Source: Phocaeicola sp. (GTDB lineage Bacteria; Bacteroidota; Bacteroidia; Bacteroidales; Bacteroidaceae). Taken from it: 64,000 nt of DNA. The stretch spans positions 1 through 64,000 of the forward strand of contig JAHHQU010000001.1 in the NCBI GenBank assembly GCA_020026225.1. Direction: 5' to 3'. Each line of letters starts with the position of its first letter. Positions within the stretch are counted from its first letter, which is position 1. A program made the position numbers and the translations under genes. The notes under the pieces are model-generated. The model did no database searches. It saw nothing but the letters and a program-made list of their open reading frames with translations, and was not told the DNA's origin. Positions 1-8,790 of the stretch are shown piece by piece.

Positions 1-1
1 T

Positions 2-622
2 TTCTGCGTCTTATTCAGTTTATATGTTGTAACAGCATGCTCCGATTTTTCCAATTATGAAGGAAATATAAAAGATGGATTACAATTGATGTATAAAAAA
101 GGAATCGTAGGATATTTGTTTGTTAAGTTGTTTTTGAATGCAGTGATAAAGAAAAATAAATTATGTTTTAATGAAAACTTTTTATTTAGGGAAGATGAAG
201 ATTTTGTATTAAGATATTTACAATGTATTTCTAAGATGATTTCTGTAGACAAAGGGGCATATCATTATATTATGCCTGATTTAAGTACGAAATATCTGTC
301 TGTAGATACTTTTTATTGTTCTTTGTCAATGTATTCTACTATAAAAGAAATATTAGGATGTAAGAGTCGCATATCTCAGAATTATCTTCAACAATTAACA
401 AACTCATTATTTGATGCTTATTCTAAACAAGACAAGAAATGTAAGGAAAAGCTATCTTTATATGTTGATAAAGTAAATGATGATTTCCTTCTTATAAAAG
501 AATTGTCTTGTTTTTCTAAATTGGCTTTTATGTGCAATAAAATTATTGCACATAATTTCTTTTACTATAAAGCGAGATTGAGATATTTAATCAATCATGC
601 ATTCTCAATGCATAGAAAATAA
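2..622 (+). CDS. Glycosyltransferase family 2 protein, C-terminal part (5' end outside window)
   Basis: The reading frame is open from the first bases of the window, so this is the C-terminal part (about 206 residues) of a longer protein. An acidic motif RxDEDF, in the segment reading FLFREDEDFVLRYL, resembles the catalytic-base region seen in the C-terminal half of many GT2 enzymes. The N-terminal GT-A nucleotide-binding part with its DxD motif would lie upstream. An internal TTG at 86 and ATG at 89 are not likely starts because the frame continues upstream. The gene is very A+T rich. It belongs to the polysaccharide locus that follows and presumably adds one sugar to a lipid-linked repeat unit. 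Donor and acceptor cannot be told. The family call rests on one motif and context. Confidence 0.6.
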   Translation, partial: FCVLFSLYVVTACSDFSNYEGNIKDGLQLMYKKGIVGYLFVKLFLNAVIKKNKLCFNENFLFREDEDFVLRYLQCISKMISVDKGAYHYIMPDLSTKYLSVDTFYCSLSMYSTIKEILGCKSRISQNYLQQLTNSLFDAYSKQDKKCKEKLSLYVDKVNDDFLLIKELSCFSKLAFMCNKIIAHNFFYYKARLRYLINHAFSMHRK

Positions 623-755
623 ATTTAATTATATGTATCTGAGTATTATTACTATAAGTAATATTCTTTAAATGTTATAATTATTCGGATATTCTCAAAA
701 TTACGTAGAGGGTCTAACTGGATAAAAAAATATCCTATTAGAGTAGATTAAGAAT

Positions 756-1745
756 ATGCAGGATATGGAATATACAGTTGTAATACGAACATTAGGACAG
801 GCAGGAGATAAGTATCGAAAACTCTTGAATTCTTTGTTGACTCAAACAGTTCAGCCGGTTGCCATTTTGGTTTATATAGCAGAAGGGTATGAACTTCCAA
901 AAGAAACTATAGGTGTCGAGAAGTATATCTTTGTAAAGAAAGGGATGGTGGCTCAACGAGCATTGCCTTACTCAGAGGTTGAAACACCGTATGTCTTATT
1001 CTTGGACGATGATGTGTATTTGCCTCCGACAGGAGTTGAAACATTATATAATGAGATGATAGAAGAAAAAGGGGATGTTATATCGCCTTGCGTTTTCTTT
1101 AATCATCAGATTCCAATCAAAAATAAGATTCGTTTAACTTTACTTGGTAGAGAGGTATGTCGATTGATTGGTAATCGATGGAGTTTCAAGGTTCTTAGAA
1201 ATGGAGCTTTCTCTTATAATAATAATCCTACTAAAGCTGTTTTAGAAGCTCAATCTAATGCTGGTCCTTGCTTGTTCTGTAAAAAAGAGGATTTTTTAGC
1301 AACTCATCTGGAAGATGAAAAATGGTTGGATGATGCCTATTATGCTTTTCCCGAAGATCAGGTATTGTTTTATAAGATGTATTGTCAGGGATTAAAAGTA
1401 CTGACTTCTTATGATTCGGGGATAATGCATTTGGATGCTAGTACTACAGTAGCTAACCCCGAAGAAAAGGCTCGTAAAGTAGTGTACTCTGAATATAGAA
1501 ATAAACTGATTTTTTGGCACCGCTTTATCTTTCTTCCCGAAACCAATATGCTGCTTAAATTATGGTCGGTAATAGCATTAGTCTATACTTTGGGAATCCA
1601 ATTTTTTAAATATATTATTTTAAAATGTATGGGTAAGTCCATTTTGGCTAATGCTTTTATGGACGGTTTACAGGATGCTTGGAGCTATCTTCATAGTACG
1701 GAGTATAAACGAAAGAAACGAATCCTTAAATATGAAAAAAAATAA
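756..1745 (+). CDS. Glycosyltransferase family 2 protein
   Basis: A 329-residue GT-A fold glycosyltransferase. The N-terminus has the usual beta strand (YTVVIRTLG). An LDDDVYLPP segment at residues 83-91 supplies the metal-binding Asp motif, and a PEDQ at 199-202 matches the likely catalytic-base region. A hydrophobic stretch at about 267-289 may tether it to the inner membrane. The call rests on these motifs plus position. It starts about 130 bases after the truncated GT2 and shares its last 14 bases with the next GT4 gene, so the two are probably co-transcribed. It likely transfers a nucleotide-sugar residue onto the undecaprenyl-linked repeat unit on the cytoplasmic face. The sugar is not predictable. 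Confidence 0.85.
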   Translation: MQDMEYTVVIRTLGQAGDKYRKLLNSLLTQTVQPVAILVYIAEGYELPKETIGVEKYIFVKKGMVAQRALPYSEVETPYVLFLDDDVYLPPTGVETLYNEMIEEKGDVISPCVFFNHQIPIKNKIRLTLLGREVCRLIGNRWSFKVLRNGAFSYNNNPTKAVLEAQSNAGPCLFCKKEDFLATHLEDEKWLDDAYYAFPEDQVLFYKMYCQGLKVLTSYDSGIMHLDASTTVANPEEKARKVVYSEYRNKLIFWHRFIFLPETNMLLKLWSVIALVYTLGIQFFKYIILKCMGKSILANAFMDGLQDAWSYLHSTEYKRKKRILKYEKK

Positions 1746-2871
1746 AGTCCTTTTTTTGATGCCTGCTTTATTGGATGGTGGGGCAGAGAAAGTGTTGGTT
1801 GATACGTTAAGGAACTTCGATTATAACAGGTATGACGTAACTCTTTTTTTAGAGTTCAAAGAAGGTCCTTATTTGAATGACATTCCTGAAGAGGTGGAGT
1901 TGTTGGCTTTGCACGGACGCAACAATTTGTGGTTCCAACGCTTGCATCGCAGATTGTTGATGTATCATTGTTATGCTTATTTTCATGAAATAGTGTATCG
2001 TTTGGCTTTTTTATTGATTTTAAAAGGACGTAATTTTGATACGATTGTGTCTTTTATGGAAGGAGCCGCTGTGAAATTCCATTCTTATATTTATCAAAAA
2101 GCAAAGTGTAATCTTTCTTGGGTACATATAGATTTGAAGAAAAAGCATTGGTCCCTTGATTTCTTTAGGAACCAAGAGGATGAATGGAAAGCTTATCAGA
2201 AAATGGATTATGTGATATTTGTATCTGACGATGCACGAATCAATTTTAAAAAAATATTTCCTATATCTGAGGAAAGATGCAAGGTCTTATACAATATTAT
2301 AGATTCATCGGATATTATTCAAAAAAGTAGTGAACTGAATGTCTATAAATTGAAGACAACTATATGTATGGTAGGTCGCTTGAATTCGCAAAAGAGGTAT
2401 GACAGAGCTATAGAAGTGGCTAAAAAACTGAAAGAGACAGGTTATGATGTTGATTTTTGGATTTTAGGTGCTGGCTCTCTTGAGTCTGAATTAAAGGAAC
2501 AGGCGAAGAAATGTGGCGTGGAAAATTCTTTCTTATTTAAAGGGTTTGTAAAACCCCCGTATGCTTATATGAAGCAAGCTGATTTCTTTTTATGTACTTC
2601 AGAGGCCGAAGGATTGCCTGTGGTTATATGTGAAGCTTTTTGCTTGGGGATTCCAGTGGTAGCTACAGATATTACAGGTCCTAGAGAGTTGTTGACGAAA
2701 TCAGAGGCTGGTTTGTTGGTCGATGAGGATATTGAGAGTATTTATCAGGGAGTGGTAAAGATGATTGAAAATGAAGGATTTCGTAGGAAATGTGCTCAGA
2801 AAGCGTTGAAGTTTGCTGAAACTTTTAGTGTCAATGCAACTATGGAACGTATCTATAATTTAATGCAGTAA
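1732..2871 (+). CDS. Glycosyltransferase family 4 protein
   Basis: A 379-residue GT-B fold enzyme. I place the start at ATG 1732 because the next residues (MKKNKVLFLMPALLDGGAEK) form the classical first strand and the glycine-rich donor loop of GT4 proteins. An upstream in-frame start would only add residues overlapping the preceding gene. The donor-side signature GRLNSQKR is at residues 215-222 and the E-x7-E motif falls at E293 and E301. It overlaps the GT2 gene upstream by 14 bases and is followed 6 bases later by another GT2 gene, consistent with one operon. It is a retaining sugar transferase for capsule or exopolysaccharide; linkage unknown. Confidence 0.88.
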   Translation: MKKNKVLFLMPALLDGGAEKVLVDTLRNFDYNRYDVTLFLEFKEGPYLNDIPEEVELLALHGRNNLWFQRLHRRLLMYHCYAYFHEIVYRLAFLLILKGRNFDTIVSFMEGAAVKFHSYIYQKAKCNLSWVHIDLKKKHWSLDFFRNQEDEWKAYQKMDYVIFVSDDARINFKKIFPISEERCKVLYNIIDSSDIIQKSSELNVYKLKTTICMVGRLNSQKRYDRAIEVAKKLKETGYDVDFWILGAGSLESELKEQAKKCGVENSFLFKGFVKPPYAYMKQADFFLCTSEAEGLPVVICEAFCLGIPVVATDITGPRELLTKSEAGLLVDEDIESIYQGVVKMIENEGFRRKCAQKALKFAETFSVNATMERIYNLMQ

Positions 2872-2877
2872 TTCAAT

Positions 2878-3891
2878 ATGAAAGTTTCTATAATTGTTCC
2901 TATATATAATGTAGCTTCTTATATGGAAGCTTGCTTGGAATCAATAGCCAGACAGACTTATTCAGATCTTGAGGTAATCTTCGTAGATGATTGTGGTACG
3001 GATAATAGTATGACGTTGATTCGTAAATATCTTAGCAATCATTCTTTTCCAGTACATTCAATTATTACACATGAACGGAATAGAGGTTTGTCTGCTGCAC
3101 GTAATACAGGCTTGAAACATGCTACAGGTGATTATGTCTTTTTTTTGGACAGTGATGATGAAATTGTTGATAACAGCATTGAAAGTCTCGTAGAACCGCT
3201 TGCAAAGGAACAATATGATGTGGTCATAGGAGGCTATGAAGAATTGTATGAAAATTCAGAGACAAAAGAGTTTCCATTGGCTGTTGCAAGAATTGCGAAT
3301 CCGCTAAAAGCGTATGCAGATGGAACTTGGTATGTTATGGCGTGGAATAAATTATGCAATCGGAAATTCTTGCTTCAAAATGAATTGTATTTTAAAGAAG
3401 AGGTGTTGCATGAAGATGTCATTTGGAGTTTCCAATTGGCTTGTAAAGCTTCATTGATGTGTGCAATCAAAGATATTACCTATCGATATAGAATCAGATC
3501 CTCTTCGATAATGACCAGTATGTCAATTGAAAAGGATGTAAATATCTATTTACGTGCCTTTGATGAAATACGTAAATTCATAATTCGTCAGAAGATGGAG
3601 TATAATGCGGATGTTTATCGCATGGTGGAAGGGAAAAAATGTGGAATCCTCTATTCTTTGTTACAGAAAAAAGAATATGCATTATATGCAAAATATTATC
3701 CTGAATTTTATAAACAGTGTTATTTGTCGCCAATACATGCATTCAAAAGTAAAATTATTTCTTTGGGGTATTTATTGAGAGATTTGCATTATTGTTTACC
3801 TTTACCTTTAGCTAAATTTTATAAGAGATTCTTCTATTTAATGGGGTATAAATGGAGAGGCAAGCGAATAGAAGGAACTGTGTGGGGCTAA
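2878..3891 (+). CDS. Glycosyltransferase family 2 protein
   Basis: A 337-residue GT2 enzyme with a textbook N-terminus: the VSIIVPIYN strand at residues 3-11, VDDCGTDNS at 36-44, NRGLSAARN near 68-76, and the metal-binding DSDD at 91-94. HED at 178-180 is the probable catalytic-base region. The C-terminal third is basic and aromatic with short hydrophobic segments that may contact the membrane. It begins 6 bases after the previous gene and ends 9 bases before the next GT2. The donor sugar cannot be inferred. Confidence 0.9.
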   Translation: MKVSIIVPIYNVASYMEACLESIARQTYSDLEVIFVDDCGTDNSMTLIRKYLSNHSFPVHSIITHERNRGLSAARNTGLKHATGDYVFFLDSDDEIVDNSIESLVEPLAKEQYDVVIGGYEELYENSETKEFPLAVARIANPLKAYADGTWYVMAWNKLCNRKFLLQNELYFKEEVLHEDVIWSFQLACKASLMCAIKDITYRYRIRSSSIMTSMSIEKDVNIYLRAFDEIRKFIIRQKMEYNADVYRMVEGKKCGILYSLLQKKEYALYAKYYPEFYKQCYLSPIHAFKSKIISLGYLLRDLHYCLPLPLAKFYKRFFYLMGYKWRGKRIEGTVWG

Positions 3892-3900
3892 GAAAGAAAT

Positions 3901-4890
3901 ATGGAAAAAGGAATAGCAGTTTCGGTAATAATACCTATGTATAATGTAGAAAAGGTGATTGGAGGGTGTTTTTTATCACTTTCAAAACAAACTATTAAAA
4001 CATTAGAGTTGGTATTTGTTGATGATTGTAGTACAGATGGTACGTTTAGAATGGTGTCAGATTGGATAAAAGAGCATGAATCTTCAGCATTGATATGCCA
4101 ATTAATCAAACATTCTACGAACCGTGGAGTGGCTGAGGCTAGAAATACAGGATTAGATAATGCCAGAGGCAAGTATATTTATTATGTTGATTCGGATGAC
4201 TTTATTGAACCGGATACTTTACAACTATTGTATGAGGAGGCTGAAACGAATCAATTGGATATAGTAGGCTGTGAATGGTTATTATCATTTTCAAAGAATG
4301 AGCGACGGATGGTGCAACCAGATGTTGTAACCGGTGAAGATGCCTTCAAAATGATGTGTAAAGGATGTATGCGTTGGAACTTATGGCTGTTTTTGGTGAA
4401 GCGTTCTTTGTATGAGCAGCATCAGTTTCGTTTTATTCCTACCATGAATATGGGAGAAGATATGATGGTAATGCTGAAATTATCACTGGTTGCAGAACGT
4501 GTCTCAATTGTTCATCGAGCATTTTATCACTATATACAAACAAATGAGAATTCATTGACTAAGAATTTTCAGAGAACATGTGCTCAGATTACGGCCAATG
4601 TGAAAGAAGTGGAATTATTTGTCTTACAAATGCATCGTAGTGATTTGATAGATTATGTGCGTTTGCTACAATTGACATTGAAACATCCGCTTTTGATTTC
4701 ATCTGATCGGAAAGATTATGAGTTATGGAATAGTTGGTTTAAAGAAGCAAATGCATATATAGAAAAAAATGATTCAATAGCTTTTTATACGTTAATTTTG
4801 CAGAAGGCGGCTAGAGCAAAGCAGTATTGGTTCCTTAAATTATATTATGGGTTGGTTATAAAAGTATTATACGGATTAATTTATAAATAA
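3901..4890 (+). CDS. Glycosyltransferase family 2 protein
   Basis: A 329-residue GT2 enzyme. The N-terminal VSVIIPMYN strand is at about residues 7-15, VDDCSTDGT at 40-48, the RNTGLDNARG turn at 81-90, and the DSDD metal site at 97-100. MGED at 184-187 is the likely base region. It resembles the preceding GT2 in layout, and the two may be paralogues that add successive sugars, but they differ enough not to be a recent duplication. The following polymerase gene starts just one base after the stop codon, so translation is probably coupled. Confidence 0.9.
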   Translation: MEKGIAVSVIIPMYNVEKVIGGCFLSLSKQTIKTLELVFVDDCSTDGTFRMVSDWIKEHESSALICQLIKHSTNRGVAEARNTGLDNARGKYIYYVDSDDFIEPDTLQLLYEEAETNQLDIVGCEWLLSFSKNERRMVQPDVVTGEDAFKMMCKGCMRWNLWLFLVKRSLYEQHQFRFIPTMNMGEDMMVMLKLSLVAERVSIVHRAFYHYIQTNENSLTKNFQRTCAQITANVKEVELFVLQMHRSDLIDYVRLLQLTLKHPLLISSDRKDYELWNSWFKEANAYIEKNDSIAFYTLILQKAARAKQYWFLKLYYGLVIKVLYGLIYK

Positions 4891-4891
4891 G

Positions 4892-6187
4892 ATGATAAAA
4901 TACCTGTTAATGATAGTGGCTGTTGTGGTAACGAGCTTTGGATTCTTTCCGTTTGAGTTTACTTTCTTGCCCGGAATGAATACAAAAATGATTCTGGCAG
5001 CCATAGGGCTTGTAGCTATAGCTGTCAATTTAGCTAAAAAACGAGATGCGTTTATCAGTCGAGATTTCTTTATAGTTTCACTTTATGCGGCAATGGTGTC
5101 TTTGGTTGGATTTATAGCTACGGGATATAACGACACGAGTGATTATTCTTATGCTTCATATTTAGTATCCATGTTGGTGTGGTGTGCCAGTGCTTATTTC
5201 ATCCTGTCTTTTATGAAGTTTGTTCATGGTTATATTTCATTGAAACTTTTAATTCGTTATTTAATTGTAGTTTGTGTTGCACAATGTATCTTGGCATTGT
5301 CAATGGACTTTTATGCACCGCTTAAGAATTGGGTAGACAGCTTTTTAGCAGGAGAAGGATTTATGGGAAAGTCTGAAGAACGTTTATATGGTTTAGGTTG
5401 TAGTTTGGATGTGGCGGGAACTCGATTTGGGGCTGTGTTGATTATGCTTGCAGCTTTAAGTTTGGAAGAAGCTAAGGAGAACTCTAAAGTTTTGAATTGG
5501 TACATTCTTTCTTTCTTGATTATTTTTGTTATTGGCAACATGATTTCGCGAACTACCATTGTAGGGGCAGTTATAGCTTTGGCTTATTGGCTTTATAATA
5601 GTAGAATGTTACGTTTTGAAATGAAATGGGATACACTTCGATTAGAGAAAAAAATTATAACAACTTTGGTTATCTTTATTCCAATATTAGTTTATTTGTA
5701 TCATCATAATGCGGTAGTTCACCAAAATATACAATTTGCCTTCGAAGGTTTCTTTTCTCTGGTAGAAAAAGGATATTGGGAAACGAATTCGAATAATAGA
5801 TTGGCACAGATGCTTGTTTTCCCAGAAAGTTTAAAAACTTGGATTATAGGGGATGGATATTTTAATAATCCTTTGGATTCTGATCCTACGTATATTGGAC
5901 CAGGAGCTGGCTATTTTTATATGTGGACTGATATTGGTTATTTACGGTTTATCTTTTATTTTGGTTTGATAGGTACTTTTACTTTCTGTATCTTTCTGTA
6001 TAAAGCGGCAAAAGTCAGTGCTTGTTATTTTCAAGAATATCGATTGATGGTGTATTTCATTCTTTTGTTAAATTATATAGTTTGGTGTAAAGTGGCTACT
6101 GATCTATTCCCTGTATTTTCATTATTGTTGGTTTTAACTGTTATAAAATCTAATGAATCTGATATAGATTCTAATATTTGTAATTGA
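4892..6187 (+). CDS. Wzy-like O-antigen/capsule repeat-unit polymerase, polytopic membrane protein
   Basis: A 431-residue protein made almost entirely of hydrophobic segments (about 10-12 helices by eye), with a large hydrophilic loop in the second half (about residues 295-345). This is the usual architecture of Wzy and O-antigen-ligase family proteins, which have very low sequence identity. It lies in the middle of the glycosyltransferase genes, one base after a GT2 stop. A Wzy would link lipid-carried repeat units on the periplasmic side. The main alternative is an O-antigen ligase. A Wzx flippase is less likely, because Wzx lacks this kind of large loop and no other flippase candidate is seen here. 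The call is from topology and context rather than a catalytic motif. Confidence 0.7.
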   Translation: MIKYLLMIVAVVVTSFGFFPFEFTFLPGMNTKMILAAIGLVAIAVNLAKKRDAFISRDFFIVSLYAAMVSLVGFIATGYNDTSDYSYASYLVSMLVWCASAYFILSFMKFVHGYISLKLLIRYLIVVCVAQCILALSMDFYAPLKNWVDSFLAGEGFMGKSEERLYGLGCSLDVAGTRFGAVLIMLAALSLEEAKENSKVLNWYILSFLIIFVIGNMISRTTIVGAVIALAYWLYNSRMLRFEMKWDTLRLEKKIITTLVIFIPILVYLYHHNAVVHQNIQFAFEGFFSLVEKGYWETNSNNRLAQMLVFPESLKTWIIGDGYFNNPLDSDPTYIGPGAGYFYMWTDIGYLRFIFYFGLIGTFTFCIFLYKAAKVSACYFQEYRLMVYFILLLNYIVWCKVATDLFPVFSLLLVLTVIKSNESDIDSNICN

Positions 6188-6192
6188 GAGAA

Positions 6193-6387
6193 ATGATTTT
6201 ATTTTTTAGTATAGTCTTTTTTTTGCAAATAAAAGTCATAAGTTTCTATAATGGGATTAGTGAGTTCTTACGAAGTGATTATATTTATATTTCTTCAGAT
6301 TACATTTTTATTTTATTAGTCTTAAGTTTAACACTCTTGTTAGCTTATTGGGGAAAGTTGATATTAGGTTTACTATATAGGATATGA
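6193..6387 (+). CDS. Small two-helix membrane protein of unknown function
   Basis: A 64-residue reading frame from ATG 6193, or 67 residues from TTG 6184, which would overlap the polymerase stop. It has two hydrophobic stretches: residues 1-17 (MILFFSIVFFLQIKVIS) and about residues 37-59. The middle is Tyr/Ser/Asp-rich. Its last four bases overlap the next GT4 start in an ATGA junction, which argues that it is translated within the operon. I do not recognise a family. It may be a small accessory subunit of the polymerase, or a remnant of a larger membrane protein such as an acyltransferase or flippase. Confidence 0.55.
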   Translation: MILFFSIVFFLQIKVISFYNGISEFLRSDYIYISSDYIFILLVLSLTLLLAYWGKLILGLLYRI

Positions 6388-7526
6388 AAATCATCTATTG
6401 CATTCATTCCATCTGTAATCCTGGAGGAATGGAACGAGTTTTATTGAATAAAGTTTCCTATCTTTCAGAGAAGTTGGGTTGGGAGATTATGGTTGTTACC
6501 ACTGACCAACATAACCGCCCTCCTTTCTATCCATTTCCTAAATCTGTACGTTTGGTGGATCTGGACGTGAATTATTCTGTGGATAACGGAAAGAATCCCC
6601 TGATTAAGATTGTCGGTTATCTTATTCGTAAAAGGAAGCATAAAAGGGCTTTGACTGAATTGCTGATGAAAGAAAAGGCGGATCTGGTGGTTTCTCTGTA
6701 TCCATCAGAGTCTTCTTTTATCCCAGATATCCAAGATGGTAGTAAGAAAGTGCTTGAAATTCATTATTGCAAGTTCTTTCGTTTACAGTACGGTCGTAAA
6801 GGATTGCTAGGCCTCATTGATAAATGGCGTACGAAACAAGATGAACACATCGTAAGCAGGTTTGACAAGTTTGTGGTATTGACCCATGAGGATAAAGAAT
6901 ATTGGGGAGCTCTTTCTAATATGGAGGTAATTCCGAATGCTGCATTAAGTTTAGGGGAATGTAAAACAGATGTCTCTGAGCATCGTGTCTTGGCTGTCGG
7001 TCGTCTGGATTATCAGAAGGGCTTTGACCGGCTGATTCAATCTTGGAGTCTTTTACATCAAAAGAATTTGTTGAACGATTGGAAATTGGATATTTTCGGT
7101 CAAGGGGAATGGCATGATTGGTTGGAACGGTTGATTGTGGAAAAGGGGTTGCAAGAAAATGTATCTATTCATCCGCCTACTAAGAATATTGCTGAAGAAT
7201 ATGCAAAGAGTTCTATCTTGGCAATGACTTCGCATTATGAAGGTTTTCCCATGGTGATGATTGAGGCAATGGCGTGTGGAGTACCTGTGGTTACTTTTGA
7301 CTATAAATGTGGCCCGAAAGATATTATAGAGCAGGGAGTCAATGGAATGAGGGTACCTGAAGGAGATATTGAAAAGTTTGCTGATACTTTGTATTCTTTA
7401 ATGAGTAATGGGTATTATAGACAAAAACTTTCAAAACATGCCCAAGACGTCATTCGTGTTTATTCTGAAGAAACTATAATGCATCGATGGGTCTGTTTAT
7501 TTAATTCTTTAGTAACTAAGTCATGA
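6384..7526 (+). CDS. Glycosyltransferase family 4 protein
   Basis: A 380-residue GT-B enzyme. The N-terminal donor loop reads CNPGGMERVL (residues 11-20). The signature GRLDYQKGFDRL is at 206-217, and the E-x7-E motif in YEGFPMVMIEA has glutamates at 286 and 294. This pattern is typical of the GT4 group that includes N-acetylglucosaminyl- and galactosyl-transferases, but donor prediction is unsafe. ATGA overlaps link it to the small membrane gene upstream and to the next GT4 downstream. Confidence 0.9.
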   Translation: MKIIYCIHSICNPGGMERVLLNKVSYLSEKLGWEIMVVTTDQHNRPPFYPFPKSVRLVDLDVNYSVDNGKNPLIKIVGYLIRKRKHKRALTELLMKEKADLVVSLYPSESSFIPDIQDGSKKVLEIHYCKFFRLQYGRKGLLGLIDKWRTKQDEHIVSRFDKFVVLTHEDKEYWGALSNMEVIPNAALSLGECKTDVSEHRVLAVGRLDYQKGFDRLIQSWSLLHQKNLLNDWKLDIFGQGEWHDWLERLIVEKGLQENVSIHPPTKNIAEEYAKSSILAMTSHYEGFPMVMIEAMACGVPVVTFDYKCGPKDIIEQGVNGMRVPEGDIEKFADTLYSLMSNGYYRQKLSKHAQDVIRVYSEETIMHRWVCLFNSLVTKS

Positions 7527-8767
7527 AGAAATTATTACAGATAAATCCAGTTATTCGCATCAATACTTCTACTGGCAGAATCATGCAGGAGATAGGAGAA
7601 CTGGCAATGGAAAACGGATGGGATTGTTACATCGCGTATAGTTATGGAAGAGATGGAATCAAACCTTGTAAATCACGTCTCGTGCCTGTAGGAAATAAGT
7701 GGAGTGTGGTCTGGCATGGACTGGAAACAAGATTATTTGATCGTCATGGATTGGCTTCTGTTCATGCTACGCACCAATTTATCCGTCAGATAGAGAAAAT
7801 GAAGCCGGATATCATTCATATTCATAATATTCATGGCTATTTCTTGAATTATCCCATCTTATTTGAATATTTGTCAAAGAGCGGTATTCCTGTAGTATGG
7901 ACTGTACACGATTGCTGGTTATATACAGGTCATTGCTATTATTATTCATACATAGGTTGTGATAAATGGAAAAATGGTTGTGGGCATTGTCCCCAAAAGA
8001 GGGATTTCCCTACCAGTTGGTTCATAGACCGCTCGTATCAGAATTTTTTGGATAAGAAGAAAGCTTTTACTTCTCTTAAACCGGGGCAGTTGACTATTGT
8101 TCCTGTTTCTGATTGGATAAGAGGGGAAATGAAACAATCTTTTTTGAAAGATTGTAATTTCCAGGTTATTCACAATGGTATCAACACGGAGGTTTTCAAG
8201 CCTTCGGAGATGGAAACAATAAAACAAAAATATAATCTCGCAGATAAGCATATCTTATTGGGCGTGGCTAGTATATGGAGTGAAGAAAAGGGCTTGTTTG
8301 ATTTTATCAAATTGGCTGGATTGCTTCGGGAGGATGAACGAATCGTATTGGTAGGTATAAAACCGGAAGAAAAGAAGTTGTTGCCTGAAAATATCATTCC
8401 TATCAGTCGGACTGAAAATATCCAGCAGTTGGCTGAATTGTATTCAGCGGCGGATGTCTTCGTAAATCCTACCTGGCAGGATAATTATCCTACCGTAAAC
8501 TTAGAAGCGATAGCTTGTGGTACACCGGTAGTAACTTATCGTACAGGAGGTAGTGTGGAGGCTATTGCAGAGCATACGGGAATGGTTGTGGAACAGGGAG
8601 ATGTGGAAGGCTTGCTGAAAGCTTCCAGAAGCATAATGCAGGGTGGCAAGAAGCTTTGTACAGAGGCGTGTAGGGCTTATGCTTTAGCTCATTTCAAGAA
8701 GGAAGAACGGTATGCTGATTATTTGAACTTATACAATCGGCTATTGACACTTGAAAGATGCTTTTGA
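7523..8767 (+). CDS. Glycosyltransferase family 4 protein with Cys/His-rich insert (WcaC-like type)
   Basis: A 414-residue GT-B enzyme. After HIHNIHGYF the protein carries a Cys/His-rich block (TVHDCW, TGHC, then a C-x5-GCGHCPQ arrangement) at about residues 130-155. This block is characteristic of a GT4 subgroup found in colanic-acid-like and Bacteroides capsule loci. The C-terminal half keeps the GT4 core, with VNPTWQDNYPTVNLEA as the E-x7-E region (Asp at the first position). The start overlaps the previous stop by 4 bases. The Cys cluster could bind a metal or hold a disulfide; that is inference. Confidence 0.87.
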   Translation: MKKLLQINPVIRINTSTGRIMQEIGELAMENGWDCYIAYSYGRDGIKPCKSRLVPVGNKWSVVWHGLETRLFDRHGLASVHATHQFIRQIEKMKPDIIHIHNIHGYFLNYPILFEYLSKSGIPVVWTVHDCWLYTGHCYYYSYIGCDKWKNGCGHCPQKRDFPTSWFIDRSYQNFLDKKKAFTSLKPGQLTIVPVSDWIRGEMKQSFLKDCNFQVIHNGINTEVFKPSEMETIKQKYNLADKHILLGVASIWSEEKGLFDFIKLAGLLREDERIVLVGIKPEEKKLLPENIIPISRTENIQQLAELYSAADVFVNPTWQDNYPTVNLEAIACGTPVVTYRTGGSVEAIAEHTGMVVEQGDVEGLLKASRSIMQGGKKLCTEACRAYALAHFKKEERYADYLNLYNRLLTLERCF

Positions 8768-8790
8768 TTGTTTTTTAAATGAAATTGTAG

